Assembly (NCBI GenBank): GCA_025267735.1
Contig: CM046294.1
Span: 4,994,001-5,058,000, forward strand
From: Mactra quadrangularis
Lineage: Eukaryota > Mollusca > Bivalvia > Venerida > Mactridae
Direction: 5' to 3'
Length of the DNA: 64,000 nucleotides
Under the pieces are notes generated by a model. It ran no database searches. It was not told the origin of the DNA and worked only from the letters and a program-made list of their open reading frames with translations. Position numbers and translations under genes: made by a program. This document shows, one piece after another, positions 24,801 to 37,037 of the stretch (position 1 is its first letter; each line of letters opens with the position of its first letter).

Positions 24801-27800
24801 CTGTAAAAGTTGGTGGACCATCGAACCACTCAAATTCGAAGTCATTAGACTTACAGTGATTTTGGTAGACTTGGTACATGGTCCACTAGTTTAATTCGGA
24901 GACTAATTACCATTTTTTATCAGGTTTTTAAATTAACCCTCTGAGCATGAAGTTACAAACTTCTCATATGAACTTAGAAATAACACTGCTCTAAACTCAG
25001 TTTTATTTTTATGTACTATTCTGTTATAATGATTTGAAATATTGACTTTAAATGTAATTCAATGTCCTGACAAGTTACAAAACTTTTATATACACTTTGA
25101 AATTACACTGAAAATTAGATTTTCATTTTTTCTTCGAAACGGAAACAACTGGAACTGAATGACTGAAACCTTTGACCAAAATGTCCAAAAAGAAAAAAAA
25201 ATACAGCAATAAACAAATACAAACAATAAATAAGTTAATTCAAGTATTTTTACCTGTAAAGCCTTAGCTAACGCTTCAGCCCCATCCTTACCAAAATCAT
25301 TACACATAACATTTATATCTTCAATTACTGAATTCTCCTGTAAATACATGTATTATAGTACTTTTAATAACAACTATAGAAGTTTGAATATGAACAATCG
25401 TTAAAGATTTATAGGAAGAACAATCGTTGAAGATTTAATATGTTTAAATCTGTTGTGTTTAGTTATTAAAACTGTTGGCAAACAGTGCTAAGAGTGCTCA
25501 TTGAACCTCAACCACATAACATTTTGTAATCAGGCAGAACATATTGAAAGAATGCACCCTTAAGGTAGGTTTTACTGTTGTGTAGATAAACAACCTAAAT
25601 AATATCACTGTTTCTTTTCAATTCTTATTATTCTAGAAAAGATATTTTCACAAATGTAATTCCTCAGAAATATAAGTTCCTGCGGAAACTTCTATTTATA
25701 TTATATTCAATGGATTTCTTACCAATATACACTGGAACCTCCTCTAATGACTACCCCGATACTATGACCACTTCACTATTAAGACCACTTTTTGGAAGAC
25801 TGGCCACAGTGGTCTTAAGAAATGGGTTTCGGTGTATTTGAAATTTAAAATGTTAGTTTAAGAATTTCTAAAATCAGACCCCCACAAAAACTCACCTCCA
25901 ATAATTTAGCCAAGAATTTGATTCCCTCATCAGTAATGTTGTTATATCTAAGATCCAAACTAGTTACAAACACATTATTCTGTAAAAGTTTGTATAAAAC
26001 TTCACAATCTTTGTCAACTAATCTTTTATCAGTCAATAATTTATTGTTTCCAGCCAAGTATAGATTCATATTGTCTTTTATATCACTGAAATATCAGAAG
26101 ATAGAATATTAATTATCAGAAAAAAAAAGTAAAACAAGAAAGCAAGATGGATTACCACTCTCAGCAGGGGATCATATCTAAATTTGGTTAAAAACCAAAC
26201 ATATTTTGCCCAGTAAATAAAGTCCTTAAAAAAGACTTGTTCTTCTATCATCACTGCCTTAAATAATTAAGTACATGTTTAATTAAATTAAATGTTGATC
26301 TTGAGATTCCATGCAGTTTGAAATATTCCATTTCTACGTAATGTTTATTTCATTTAAACCTGATTATGTAATTACTATAAAATGATATAAAATATTAGTA
26401 TTACATGAACAAAAACTCATATAATTTAAAGGTGAAATTTATCGTTGGACACAAAAAACGATTAAACATCAAAATATTACGTATTTCTATTGTATCTCAG
26501 CAGACACTCACGCTTAACGCATGTAAACAATATGTATATCGAGATATTTAACTCTGATTTAAACCTGTATCAATTTAGCCGATATTACAACATCGCTTAT
26601 CTACCGTGTGTGACGTCATCGTAGTCCTATCGATTAAAACCTGTTGTAACAGTCAATGGATTGTAATTTATACACGCCTGTCAATTAATCAGTCGCAAAA
26701 ACATTTTGAAATTAAATTTGCATTTTTTTATTAATAGTTACATTTCCTACATGATTTTTTTTATTTTATATAAACCAGTTTAATAACTAGGCTTATATGT
26801 TGTATATTTGATTGCATTCATCGACAATTCCATGATATTAAGTAGTTTTTTTGTGATGTACTTTTTATTTGCGTGAAAAAAAGGTTCAAAAAGAAATTAA
26901 ATCGAATGCGTCATTACATTAAATGAGTCTGAAACTGGTTAAGAGCAAGCGCGTTTTTTTTATTTCTATATGATGACCAAGTGAAAGTGGAAAAAGATTG
27001 AAAAAACTCGGCAGAAATAACTTAGACTACGTAAAGTTATGATTTCGTCATATTTTGACAGATACTTGCCAAAAATATAATCTTCGTGCGGAAAACGCTA
27101 TTTAATTTCCTTTTTGAAAAGAAAATAGTGTACCTCGTGTTTTTTTCTCAAGGAACCAAAGATGAAAAAAGGAAAATCAGGTGACAGCAATGTTGTGCAG
27201 AAAATACTACTCAAATTGTTTCGTAATGTTGGGTGCAGTAAATATTAGTTTGAAAAATAAGCATAAAAATTAATTTATCTAAAAATCGCATTTAAAAATC
27301 ATGCAATGAAAATTGATTAAACATTAAAATATATATATCTTTATATCGCTGGTTGTGCGATTATATTAAATGATGAGACCGGCATTCTAAACCTCGCTAT
27401 TTTGCACAAAAAAATATTTAAATGCGTAATATGAACTTGATCGCCTGAACGGTCATCTACTATCATTTACCTTATCTCCAATATATCGCGTAACATATGT
27501 CAGCGGATTAAAAATTTCTTTTGAATTCACAGCATGACGTCTGTTAGACAATGTTGAAATTGATTGAGGGTGCGGTACGTACTTAGTATATTAATGTCGA
27601 CGGCAGAGTGATAGCCAACACGTGTCAGGATTTGAGAGTCTGTGTCCATGGAAACATACCCAATAGTATCAATAATTTGATGACACAAAAGAGTAATTGA
27701 TAAATTATTTTGATGTACCCCTAACTTTAAATGTGTTAATTAAGTTTGTGAGGTTCCCCACGGGAAACAATAAAATTCGTACAAGATGACAAAAAAGTCC

Positions 27801-30800
27801 CGCGGTGAGCCTCTATATATTGGGGTCCTTAATGTAGATTAAGATATCATCGCCAACAAATTGCATTTGTTACACATGACCTGTCAAAAGGCTGTCGCCA
27901 ATTATATACTTTTTAATTGTAGTTAATATTGGTCTGAATAATGATGTTAGAAAATAATCTTTTGAATCGGAGTTGAAATTGTTTTTCACGGAAGTCAATT
28001 CGCGCTAATAAATCTTTGTTTTTACTAGTTTGTTAGACAAATATATTAACAGTTGAATTTACCAAGGAGTTATTTGTGATTTTATTAAAACTTAAATTCT
28101 CATATGGAATTACGGAAAAGCATATAAATACAACAAAGGGAATTATTAAGAACTATTCGAAACACGATGAAGATACGATTTGAAATTATTTACTTCGTCG
28201 CCGAGTTGTCGTCGTTTTGAACAAGTTATCTTAATCTATTTGAAACCACTGTGAGTGCAGTCCCTCGAACAAAGATGAAATTCTTATAAACCATTACAGT
28301 GTAAAGTTTTTTTTAAAACATAAGTTGCATCGGAATTAATGTTTTAACATTCTGTGATAATAATTCAAAACTGGTGCTGAAGAAATCTGAAACACCATGA
28401 TCAACGGTAAGTAATAAATTCTCATCTTCATAAGAATATGGGCTCCGAACTAATACTTCAAATTTACTTAAATTGATATCATGAAAGAATTACAAACTAA
28501 GTTGTAAATAGCAATTATTTAATTAGCATTTATTTCTAATTACAAGCACAAGACACAAATTTTCCTTACTATAATATATACTTATACTCTCAAAAAAGTC
28601 TCAAACACCTGTTTCACGGTCATAATCACCACATTCACAAATAATGCACAATCGTCAAAATTCTTTCGCTATTCGACCTAGAAAGGATTATTCTACATAA
28701 AATACTTTTTATTTGAAGAAAATCGATCTATATCTTCTCTATATATTCTATAATTGGGAAACATAGCATCTTGCACCTGTGTTTCTAATAACCGCTTTCA
28801 GGATGTAGGACTACGATGACGTCATACCGATTCCGGTCACGAACGATAACTCATGCATAACTTGATGCAGGTGTGTTACGCCCAAGAGTTAAAATTCGTA
28901 TTGCGCCGTTGTTTGATGACCAAATTTCACGAAATTTTGGATAATATTTTATAATTATCTATAGTTTTTGAAAATTAAAGAATTACAACCAGAAAATTTG
29001 AACTTTAATATGGTGCTTACAGATTAATTTCAAACTGTGTTTTTGCATGGAGTTCAAAGAATAGATATCTTATTTGATGCTTTTTTATTTAGCTATAAGC
29101 CTATAATGTGATTAATTTGTAGTAATGAATCAAAACTGTCAACTTTTGACCAAAAAAAAAAAAAAAGTAAAGTAAAGTAATAACGAAAAAACTATATTGG
29201 TTTAAAAGCAATTAATATCAATACAAAATTTATTCAGATAGAACTTTGACTAATGGTAACTGTCTCTATGTACAAAACTTCAGTAAAATATTCAGAATTG
29301 TTAAAGAATTCATAATACAAGGGCAGTAACCACAGTAATTTCTCAATTCAGCAAATTATCTATTATATAAAAACAACACTTCTTAGTCAATATTAATTTT
29401 GTGACATGAAAATTTAAATTTCACTACAAACACACTTTAACATGGAATGTGCATCAAATAAATTTTGACTAAAATAAGTGTAAAGGTTAAACTCTTTAAC
29501 TCCCAAATATACATCAAACTAAAAACACCCTATAATAGAATTACTAAGAGAGTGACCAGCACACCTCTCAGAGGCTCTGGATCTAGAAACTAATGAATAT
29601 CATCAAATGCTTGCTTACCTCCCCTTTTATAAATATCACCATATATATACCATACATTGTAATAAAGCTTACTCTTAGAAGTTTACATCTTAACAATACA
29701 ATGGTTGAGACAAATGAATGTATAATCAAATAAATATTTTCATGAAATAATCTACCTCCTACTTCAGCAGGGTTTGACACTAACAGCGTCCCAGGATTCA
29801 GAGGATCCCAAAACATGGGAGCAATCCAAAGGATGCTAAGCTAGGGATTCTATCAAATTCCTGAAAATGCTATGTTCTTATTTGAAAGTTTCTATAATTG
29901 TTTATCATTGTTAATTACTGCAAATCTGTACCCAAAACTTTGACTTTTATTAGAGAAGTTCCCAACTTTAAGCAGTCTAAGAAATCAGTGAGTGTCCAGT
30001 TGCCTGGGACAACCACTCTTTAGTTCAGGCAACCAACAATTTCTTTTGGGCAACCAAAATTCTGCAAATAAGAATATATAATATGTATATAATAAAAATG
30101 ATCGGTTCGGACAACTACTTTCATATACTAATTCCTTGTTCTATAGAGACCTCGAAAGGTCTAAAAACTACTATTAAATGATAAAAACACTGCAAAACGT
30201 TTCACAATTTTATTTCGACATCTTGACTATTCTAGAACAACATCCTGACAGCGGCAAGAAAAGCTGTGCTTGATTTATGTCAATAATCAGTTCTGATATT
30301 TAATCGAGCGACAGGACTATAATATTACGATCACGATTACCTCCCCTGAATTATCTCCTGAACATTCCTTAAACAGTTAAGTAGAAATCTCTGAATAACT
30401 GGCAAGGAATTCCTGATAAACACTGTTAGTATAGAACCATGCTTAAGTTTTTATATAATACACCATATACTTAATACATAGTAAGCAAGAATATTAGAAG
30501 AAGATTTAAATAAGGACAGTAAAACAGATAAGAAGTTGATACACAGGGGCAGATCCAGGATTTTTTCTAGGGGGGGGGGGGGGTTCGAAACTTTTCTAGG
30601 GGGGGGGTCCGAACCTCGAACCACAACATACACATTTTGCAGAAAAAATGCAACATATTGATAGTAAAAACTACATAACCCTTAAATCTATGTTAAGCAC
30701 TGAGAAAAATTGCTTCATGCTACTTAAAAATGACTTACAGGCAAGAAATACACTAATGGACAGGTACATTTTCCAAATTCTAGGGGTGTCCGGACCCCCC

Positions 30801-33800
30801 CCCCTGAACCCCCCCCCCCCCCTGGATCCACCTATGATACATGAGAAAATTCTACCTATGTTAAAGTTATAACTGAAACAGGTTTAATCAAATATATAAG
30901 TCAGACTTGACTATGAGGATGTAGAAGTATTCCAAACACCTTGACCATTTACTGAATTATTATTATTATATTATATACCAAATTTGTATAGCGCTCTTTT
31001 CATATTGAATACATGTTAACAAGCATTTCACAATCATATGCATATTTAGGAAATAATTAAATGAAAATGAAAATTGAAAATGGTTAAGATCAATGAATGA
31101 ATAATCTCAGAAGGACTTGTAGGGATCCATCAAGAATATAGATTTTTTGCTCTTATTTGAGGAGAAGCACATGTGAATTAAATAACAATCATGCAAAATA
31201 GTTCTTGTTGTGTACACACGAGGCTTTGTAAAAACATGTTTGAATGTTATATATGTGACAATATATTTTTCAGCGATATCATCAAATTGTGCATTTCAAA
31301 TTTATGGACTAAAAACAATATTTTAATCATTGCCTCAACTATTGAGGAATTGTTAACTTTAACGCCGGTTAAATTTTAGACATGCTTGGACATGTGAAGC
31401 AAAGTTAGTTCCAAATTGACATCTAAATATGTCCAGAGGTTATTTGTAGGGCTGTCACAGTTTACCGGTATACCGGTATATTGCAATACGCAGCTGCAGC
31501 AATACATACCGCAATCCTAATTTAACGGACCGGTATTCGGCGATTTTATCTATTTCAATGGAAAATATTTCCCTTTGCAAAATGAAAATAGTGAAACATC
31601 AATTTTCCATTGTTCATTCAATTTAAGCATATTTTACAAGAATTTAAAAGATGGAGCTCGTTCGATCCATTGTGCAAAACATGTTCTTAAATCGAATACT
31701 CCAGGACAGGAAGTTGTGAAACTAGCATGGCGTCCAGAAGCTTGCTTGCTAGGACGTTCTGCAGGTAAGGGGTAGTTGTTTCATTTAACTTAAGCATCTT
31801 TTTATGCAAAAATGTATCACAGTCCTAAATGACTTATAGACTTAAATAGGCTAGATGCTATCAGTAGTTGCAGGGAATACATGCAATGTTTCTGTTAAAT
31901 ACAGCAGAGGCACAACGAATCTAAAAACCAACAATATATCATGGTAGGTATTGCGGTACAGTGCTAGTGTATTGCAATACATCACGATACCCTTCTGGCG
32001 TATCCTGAGAGCCCTAGTTATTTGTAGTGAATGACCAAGGGGTCCTGAAAGGACATAAACCAAAACATAAGCTAGTAAGATTGATTGGCCAGAAAGGTTA
32101 AAAACTAACTATCACAGACCAATATCACCAAAAGTTAAGAAGCGCAAAAAATTGGCATAATAGTATACAATAGGTAAATAAAAAACAAAACACCCAAACA
32201 AATAAGAAACTCTTTATAAAACTGTAAGCTATAAGGTTAAATGCTGCATTATCAAATCCAATCAAATACTGTGGGTTGTCTTTTTCTAAATGGGTTATAT
32301 AACTACATTTTGTCATTCCAATCTCTGTAGACACAAAGTTAAAAAAAATATTTCATCAATATTTAGTTTGTGAGAAATCAAGCAAGTTCAGCAATCTCTG
32401 ATATTTCCAATCTTTTTTTATTGGGGTTGGATTTTAACACATATTTAGGTCATATCATGGCGGTCAGCCAACTTACTCACCACTCCTGGAAAGAATAAAT
32501 TTCTGTACTTTTTTGTTAACAAGTTACTAAGTGCAAACATCCCTCAGTATCAGACATATTACCTTAATGATTTAGAATCAAGGGTAAGAGGGAGAATGGC
32601 CATATATTTATATAATGACCAAACTCCACAAAAACATGCCCTGCCTAGGATTTGAACCCACAACCCCTGGATTAGCAGACTTGTGGGCAACTGACTGAGC
32701 TAGCACAGCAGCATTCAACCATTGTTGGGTTTAAGGCTATAGCAACACATTGTATAGGTCATATAACAGCCATCAGTCAACCTACTTACTGCTCCTGGTA
32801 AAGATAAATCTCTGGATTTATTAATCTTCATTCAGTGAGAGACAACTGTCCTACATGATTTAGTATCAGGGATAAGAGGGAGAATGACCATAGAAATTGT
32901 TTATTGACCAAAATCCATGAAAATATGCCCTACCAGGATTCAAACCCACAACCCTTGGATCAGTAGACTATGGGCAACTGACTATGCTAGCTAGGCTGGA
33001 AATCAACAATTGTGGTAACAGCAATGTCAAACTAATGCATGACGATGCTGTTAGATGTTTATTGATCACAGGTAACAACTACACACATAATAGCATGTAC
33101 AATTTAGTTTACCTGGTCATAGACTAACAGACAAATAAACACATTCAGACTGGACAATCACTATATGCTTGCATCTACTGTTGTGGGGGAGCCAGGAGTA
33201 CAAGAATAATGACCTCTTGTTTTCCAGGTGGGTGGGGGAATGAATGGGAACCAATAAAAATTAATAGAAGTTTTAGAATTATATTAACAATATTATCTGA
33301 ACAGTAACAATGTTAGCCAATTTCATGCAAACTAGTTATAGATGAAATATTGTAATACAAGATAAAATAAAAAATACAAAAATAAAATAAAAAATAAAAT
33401 AAAAAACAAGGAACAAAAACTAGACTATAAATGTTAAACTTACCCTTCCTTCTTTCTCCTGTTAACAAAGTGCATGTGAAAATAATATCAACAACATCAA
33501 GTGGGTGGGGGATTGATAATTAACACAAAATTAATAAAAAATAAAATGTGACCAGTTGATTTAAATCAACAGAATATGTTTTCAATGTACTTTCTAGCAT
33601 TATCTTTAATATTTAATAGTAAAATAGCTACTTAGTTTTTAGTGAATTATATTCAGAATTGAACATCAACATGAAAACAAACCCAAACTTTTTTCATACT
33701 AAAATTTAGATAGGAATACATGTATAACCAATTTATTAATCATGCAATTTGATTGTACAAGTACATTTTGTATAATGAAATGATATATTATAATAATATG

Positions 33801-35786
33801 AAATTTAACTCAAGTACTCATAAATCCAAATTAATTTTGCCATGCTGCAAAATCTGTCCTGCCCTAATCAAATACAGACATATTAAAATATAAAAGCACA
33901 CTGCATCTAAATGATTTTTTGCAGCACTGAATGTTACATAGATATTGCCATTTGAAAATACATTGAGCATGATGGGTGACTTGGTATTCAAAATCTTTAC
34001 AAGTAAAATAATACCAGTGTTCACAAAAGGGAGTAACTGTGTCATGCACTCAAGTTAGATCATGCAAATAAATCATTAAAATGTGCAATGTCAAGGATAT
34101 AACAACATTTAGGATGCTTAAATAAAAAACTAAGTATTCACTTAATAAATAAGCTAGTTATGGATTTAGGTATATCATGAATATCATATTGTTTTTTTTT
34201 CCTTTCTTTCTTTTAAACTCATTAAAAGACAACGCTCATGAAATATATCAAAATTTATAATTTTTAAGAAATAACTTAAAATTGTCTATGTTTAATTCTA
34301 TAATATTACATAGGTTCAAGGTTTGATGCAGGTAGGAAATAAATCACTAGTGCTTCAGCACAAGTTATTTAATTAATGCAAAAAACAAGTGCCTGAATCT
34401 TACTATACAATAAAACATAGACGTAAGAGTAAGATATTTCGAATTTAACATCGCAAAAAAAATTATGTATAGCATGAGCTCCTATGCTTATAGAGTGAAA
34501 ACACACATGACTATGTAAGAAAATTCATTATCCAGCGTCATGATTTTAAAATTTAAAGAGTTCATTATATCATATATATTTGATCAAAGCAAATACCAAT
34601 GTCTAATTATGATATATAAAAACAGTATAAAAGCCATAAAGCAGCAATACGCTCATTTCTCAAAAAAAACAGCATTAATATATCATGTCAGCCAATCTTT
34701 CATCAAATACCTGCAATCTCTGATCTTAGCTTTTTAAAACACCTTATCATTTTGTTTAATTCAGAAGAAACCTCAATATAACTTATATATTTAGAAGGAC
34801 AGATTTTATTGATTTAGAATCAACTAAAAAACATTTTCAAGAGAAAGCATTATATCATGATACAGAAAACAGATCCTATTTTTTTGTGTGTGTGGGGGGG
34901 GGGGGGTTGCTGTAGCAATACATTGTGTATGTCATATCAGTCAACCTATTCACCATTCTTGGAAAGGCTAGATTTAGCTGCTAACCATTTTACCAGTTCT
35001 CTACTCAGGAATCAAAACTACAGCCCCAAGACGTGTGCACTACCAACTGAGCTAGCCCAGTGGCTATCTGTAAACAATGAATGTTGGAAGAATGACCATA
35101 AGATTAGGAAATTCAAATAAGTTGTTGCATTAAAAAATTGAGATTAAAGAACCATCATTGTTTGGAGTTAAAAGATTACAATAACTTAATTAAAATCAAA
35201 TATTTTAATGATAGAAAAGTAATTATATAGTTTAAAGAGTTCACTGTGTTGTGCTTCAGGCTAGCTATTGTGATTATTTCATTGGAGAAGAAATAGGAAA
35301 TGAGAAGTGATTGTGTTCAGCGACTTGAAATATATAGAGTACATGAGTAAAAATTAATTATCAATATCATTATCAATAACAAATAGTAACTTACAGCTTA
35401 ACAACTTGATTTTTCTTAACAAACTTATTAATACTATTAGTAATAATATTTTACAATTTCAAACTAGCATTTCTTTAAAAACACAAAATTTCCTAAAAAC
35501 ATACTTAGCAAACCTAGAAACAATAACTGGCCAAATAAAATCCCATATAAGCATTTACATTTACCTCAAAATCAAATGTGAAGACTTTGTGTTAAACAAG
35601 AGGGTATAAAAACATTAAAGGAATCAAACTGCCAAGACTCAAACATTGAATAAACAAAAATAATACTTACAATACAGTGTCTTCTTTTTCTTTCTCAAAC
35701 ATTTTTACAAAGTATGGATTTTGTTCAATCCCCATCTCCTTACAAACAGCATCATATCTGAACGCAGTCGAATGAACATCTGACAT
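18810..35786 (-). CDS. LRRC34: Leucine-rich repeat-containing protein 34
   Basis: Nine exons with GT-AG borders, in transcript order: 35786-35671, 26085-25896, 25337-25254, 24578-24450, 23416-23285, 22547-22429, 21253-21098, 19890-19764, 19043-18810. They sum to 1287 nt, one open frame of 428 residues. Identification rests on similarity to vertebrate LRRC34: LAGNNKLL near residue 50, NVNRPILFSNQEE in the middle, IYIWGNKLEES near residue 340, and a C-terminal NTDVQPYLVDG plus LQRHYYYAPSYG block. Between residues about 79 and 345 lie roughly nine ribonuclease-inhibitor-type leucine-rich repeats, for example LDLRYNNITDEG, LRLNGNKIGNRG, LDLSCNRITRDG and LDLSFNRLEDDG. Exon borders mostly fall between repeats. 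The start is the ATG of exon 1; its sequence (YDAVCKEMGIEQNPYF) aligns with the vertebrate N-terminus, so the distant first exon is real. In mammals LRRC34 is reported as nucleolar and expressed in germ and stem cells; the role here is not visible. The first intron is about 9.6 kb, while the others are 0.5-1.9 kb. Confidence 0.93.
19150..19640. repeat. Repeat dimer in LRRC34 last intron
   Basis: Two diverged monomers about 165 bp apart, each with GATTTTTTACATTTGCTTAT and TTGTGACYCYSTG. Intronic. Confidence 0.6.
20395..20585 (-). mobile_element. SINE family 1, copy
   Basis: Minus-strand copy: CAGTTTAAAGTTTGCTGCC tail, CCTGTATAAATCTGGGTGG centre, CTTGCTCAAGGAAATTAGCA. Confidence 0.7.
20871..21033 (+). 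mobile_element. MITE family AGTCTACGAAATTAG, copy b
   Basis: Near-perfect 15-bp TIRs: AGTCTATGAAATTAG and CTAATTTCGTAGACT. Internal GTTGTCC/GGTTGCC motifs also form inverted pairs. 163 bp, intronic, 65 bp from LRRC34 exon 7. Confidence 0.85.
21462..21990. mobile_element. Penelope-like element remnant, two inverted GIY-YIG fragments
   Basis: Minus strand about 21717-21605 encodes KRKVKEAIEIKQCRPSLNRD followed by EGLEL, the end of a Penelope-type GIY-YIG endonuclease. Plus strand about 21737-21890 encodes a preceding part (RLKEHFKQKSSAIYEHCTNK, GHNID) with a stop. Inverted arms of about 46 bp (21485-21530 and 21892-21938) enclose both, and TTTCAGTCTCAT occurs in direct orientation at both outer edges. 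Defective and rearranged. Confidence 0.7.
23022..23235 (-). mobile_element. SINE family 1, copy
   Basis: Minus-strand copy: tail near 23030, central ACACATGGGTTAAGTG and TTTCTTGCTCGAGGAATG, head to about 23235. Confidence 0.65.
23598..24003 (+). mobile_element. LINE reverse transcriptase fragment with internal deletion
   Basis: Encodes DIKKLWENLKQLSG and NNYFTNTF (region before the RT core), then jumps to SFDLVNHSLLIEKLECYNF and, after one stop, SGVPQGSVLGPVLF (RT palm motifs of Jockey/CR1-like LINEs). The catalytic block between is missing. Opposite in strand to LRRC34, in an intron. Confidence 0.8.
25730..25834. mobile_element. Small pogo/Tigger-type MITE, diverged
   Basis: CACTGGAACCTCCTCTAATG at left, CGGTG at right, flanked by TA on both sides; internal AAGACCACTT/GTGGTCTTAAG pair. 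Confidence 0.5.
26609..28828. promoter_or_regulatory. Inverted CRE-containing pair bounding a repeat-poor block
   Basis: TGACGTCATCGTAGTCCTA near 26611-26629 and TAGGACTACGATGACGTCA near 28806-28824 are exact reverse complements and each holds the palindrome TGACGTCA (CREB/ATF site). The 2.2 kb between is low in recognised repeats and has more CpG than its surroundings. Could be paired promoters or enhancers, or the ends of an old element. Confidence 0.4.
28397..28406 (+). other. Possible start codon next to a splice donor
   Basis: ACACCATGATCAACG|GTAAGT: a good translation start context followed after ten bases by a consensus donor, plus strand. No downstream exon identified. Confidence 0.12.
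29974..30150 (+). mobile_element. MITE family AGTCTACGAAATTAG, copy c
   Basis: Left end AGTCTAAGAAATCAG; internal TTGCCTGGGACAACCACT and TTGGGCAACCAAAATTC match other copies; right end eroded. Confidence 0.65.
30544..30836 (+). mobile_element. MITE family CAGGGGCGGATCCAGGA, copy a
   Basis: Ends CAGGGGCAGATCCAGGA and CCTGGATCCACCTATG are inverted. A G-run (30571-30607) near the left end faces a C-run (30795-30822) near the right end. ATACA flanks both sides, a possible 5-bp target duplication. Interior closely matches 51269-51551. Confidence 0.8.
31447..32016 (+). mobile_element. Non-autonomous hAT element with perfect target duplication
   Basis: Begins TAGGGCTGTCACAG and ends GAGAGCCCTA, hAT-type termini. 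The 8-bp GTTATTTG flanks it exactly on both sides (31439-31446 and 32017-32024). 570 bp; subterminal ATTGCAATAC motifs. An open stretch of 66 codons (31575-31775) is not recognisable transposase. Confidence 0.85.
32440..32706 (-). mobile_element. SINE family 2, copy with clear tRNA head
   Basis: Minus strand: A box TAGCTCAGTCAG, B box GGTTCAAATCC, body as in the neighbouring copy. Confidence 0.75.
32726..32996 (-). mobile_element. SINE family 2, copy in tandem with the previous one
   Basis: Same orientation, only about 20 bp from the preceding copy. Tail GCTATAGCCTTAAACCC; head eroded (GTAGGTTTGAATCC-like). Confidence 0.75.
33361..33410. repeat. AAAAT simple repeat
   Basis: Repeated AAATAAAAT units, plus-strand A-rich. 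Confidence 0.7.
34905..35068 (-). mobile_element. SINE family 2, internally deleted copy
   Basis: Retains the tail (GCTGTAGCAATACATTGTG as seen on +) and the head (A box in CCAACTGAGCTAGCCC) but lacks about 100 bp of the body. Preceded by a G-run at 34896-34907. Confidence 0.6.
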
Positions 35787-35892
35787 CTTGCCTACAAAAG
35801 TTTAGTTAATACTAACTTAAGTCTGTATAGTAAAAAATTGATTGTGAAAAGCTTAAAAAATAATTAATTCATTGTAGAGTAGAACCAGTTAT

Positions 35893-36280
35893 ATTGGTCA
35901 CTCTCGGTCTTGTTTGTTCACAACATGGGTATCACTTGTGGTTTCTACATAAATCACAAGATTCAGATTACTGCATAAACTGAACCTGAGACCAGCTACA
36001 AAATATCTATTTTCTACAACAGTAATGCATTTAAATGACATGTTTTATATTGCAATCAATGTTGTTTAGTATCAGACCAGTTGAGTGTAGTATCAGACAT
36101 ACATGACAGTTTGTATTGGACACAAAATAGACCATCTGGGTTCATTGAACAGCAAGTTTTTTTTAAATTATAACTCATACAACAATTAGATCTAATGATA
36201 ATAGACAGTCAGCAGAATGTCATGAATTACATAATTATAAATGTGATAGGCTAGAACAAACAAGACCGAGAGTGTCAGAT
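35893..36280. mobile_element. Foldback/MITE directly upstream of LRRC34
   Basis: CACTCTCGGTCTTGTTTGTT at about 35899 and AACAAACAAGACCGAGAGTG at about 36254 are exact reverse complements, and the similarity extends a few bases outward. The inner edge is about 110 bases upstream of the LRRC34 ATG, so it lies in the 5' UTR or core promoter. Confidence 0.6.
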
Positions 36281-36339
36281 ATTACCACCTTATCGGATAT
36301 TGAAAAGCGAGCGCAGTATGTTGCACTGCCAACACCGCA

Positions 36340-36544
36340 TCAAAAAACTTCCTTGTAAAAGCACCTGTAATATTTTGATGACCTCAAAATGCAAGGCTTC
36401 AGTAAATGTTCTTCCAAATCTAATCGCTTTCGTCTATGATATTCAACATTTTTTGGAATTATGCGCAATTCACGTTTGTGTCCAGAGAACGCTGCATGTC
36501 CAATATTAACCTGTTCTACTCTAGTTTTACTGAAAATGTAGTAA
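36340..36544 (-). other. Coding-like open stretch upstream of LRRC34; unrecognised
   Basis: After an acceptor-like ACATTTTCAG the minus strand is open for about 67 codons. The product is basic and polar (GHKRELRIIPKNVEYHRRK, then LDLEEHLLKPC), unlike the usual low-complexity translation of AT-rich DNA. No family recognised. It lies about 550 bases upstream of the LRRC34 ATG on the same strand, so it could be an upstream or alternative exon, or a fossil. Confidence 0.15.
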
Positions 36545-37037
36545 ATGACAATCATGAATCATGAAAAAAAACATAAATATGTTTGAGGATTTTGTCATTT
36601 GACAATCTGATTGAAAACCATTTAACTTTAATTGGCGAGATTATCATTACAGAAAATTTACAAAACTTTTAAGTTTAACTTTAAGGATCCAGGGCTTTGT
36701 CCAACAACTTATAATTTATCTAAGAAACGCAAAGTTTAATAAGATCATTTTCATATAACTTTATATATTAAATATATTGATTTCTCGAGGAAAACACAAC
36801 TGAAAGTAGATCGAATCTGATTAGAGTACTATCCGAATTGTTGGGTCCGAAATGTATGCACATAAACAAAACATTCAAGTAAGTCACAGTAAGGATGAAA
36901 TTTTATTTCAAATTTCAAAGGAGAACCACGAAAATTTTATATAAAAACATTTTGAGGATAAAAACGAAAGTACAAGCTTTAGAGAGAGATAATATTTTAA
37001 CGCACCTTGTTGTTGCTACAACAATTTTTTGATACCG

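Larger units (their letters stand above)
25338..35670 (-). other. LRRC34 introns 1-2, repeat-filled; no further exons seen
   Basis: The span contains exon 2 (25896-26085), a diverged pogo-type MITE in intron 2, and intron 1 (26086-35670). Intron 1 holds a repeat-poor block (26.4-28.9 kb) bounded by an inverted CRE-containing pair, MITE copies at 29974 and 30544, a hAT element at 31447, three SINE-2 copies (32440, 32726, 34905) and A/T-rich simple sequence near 33360. I see no additional coding exon with convincing support. Confidence 0.5.
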
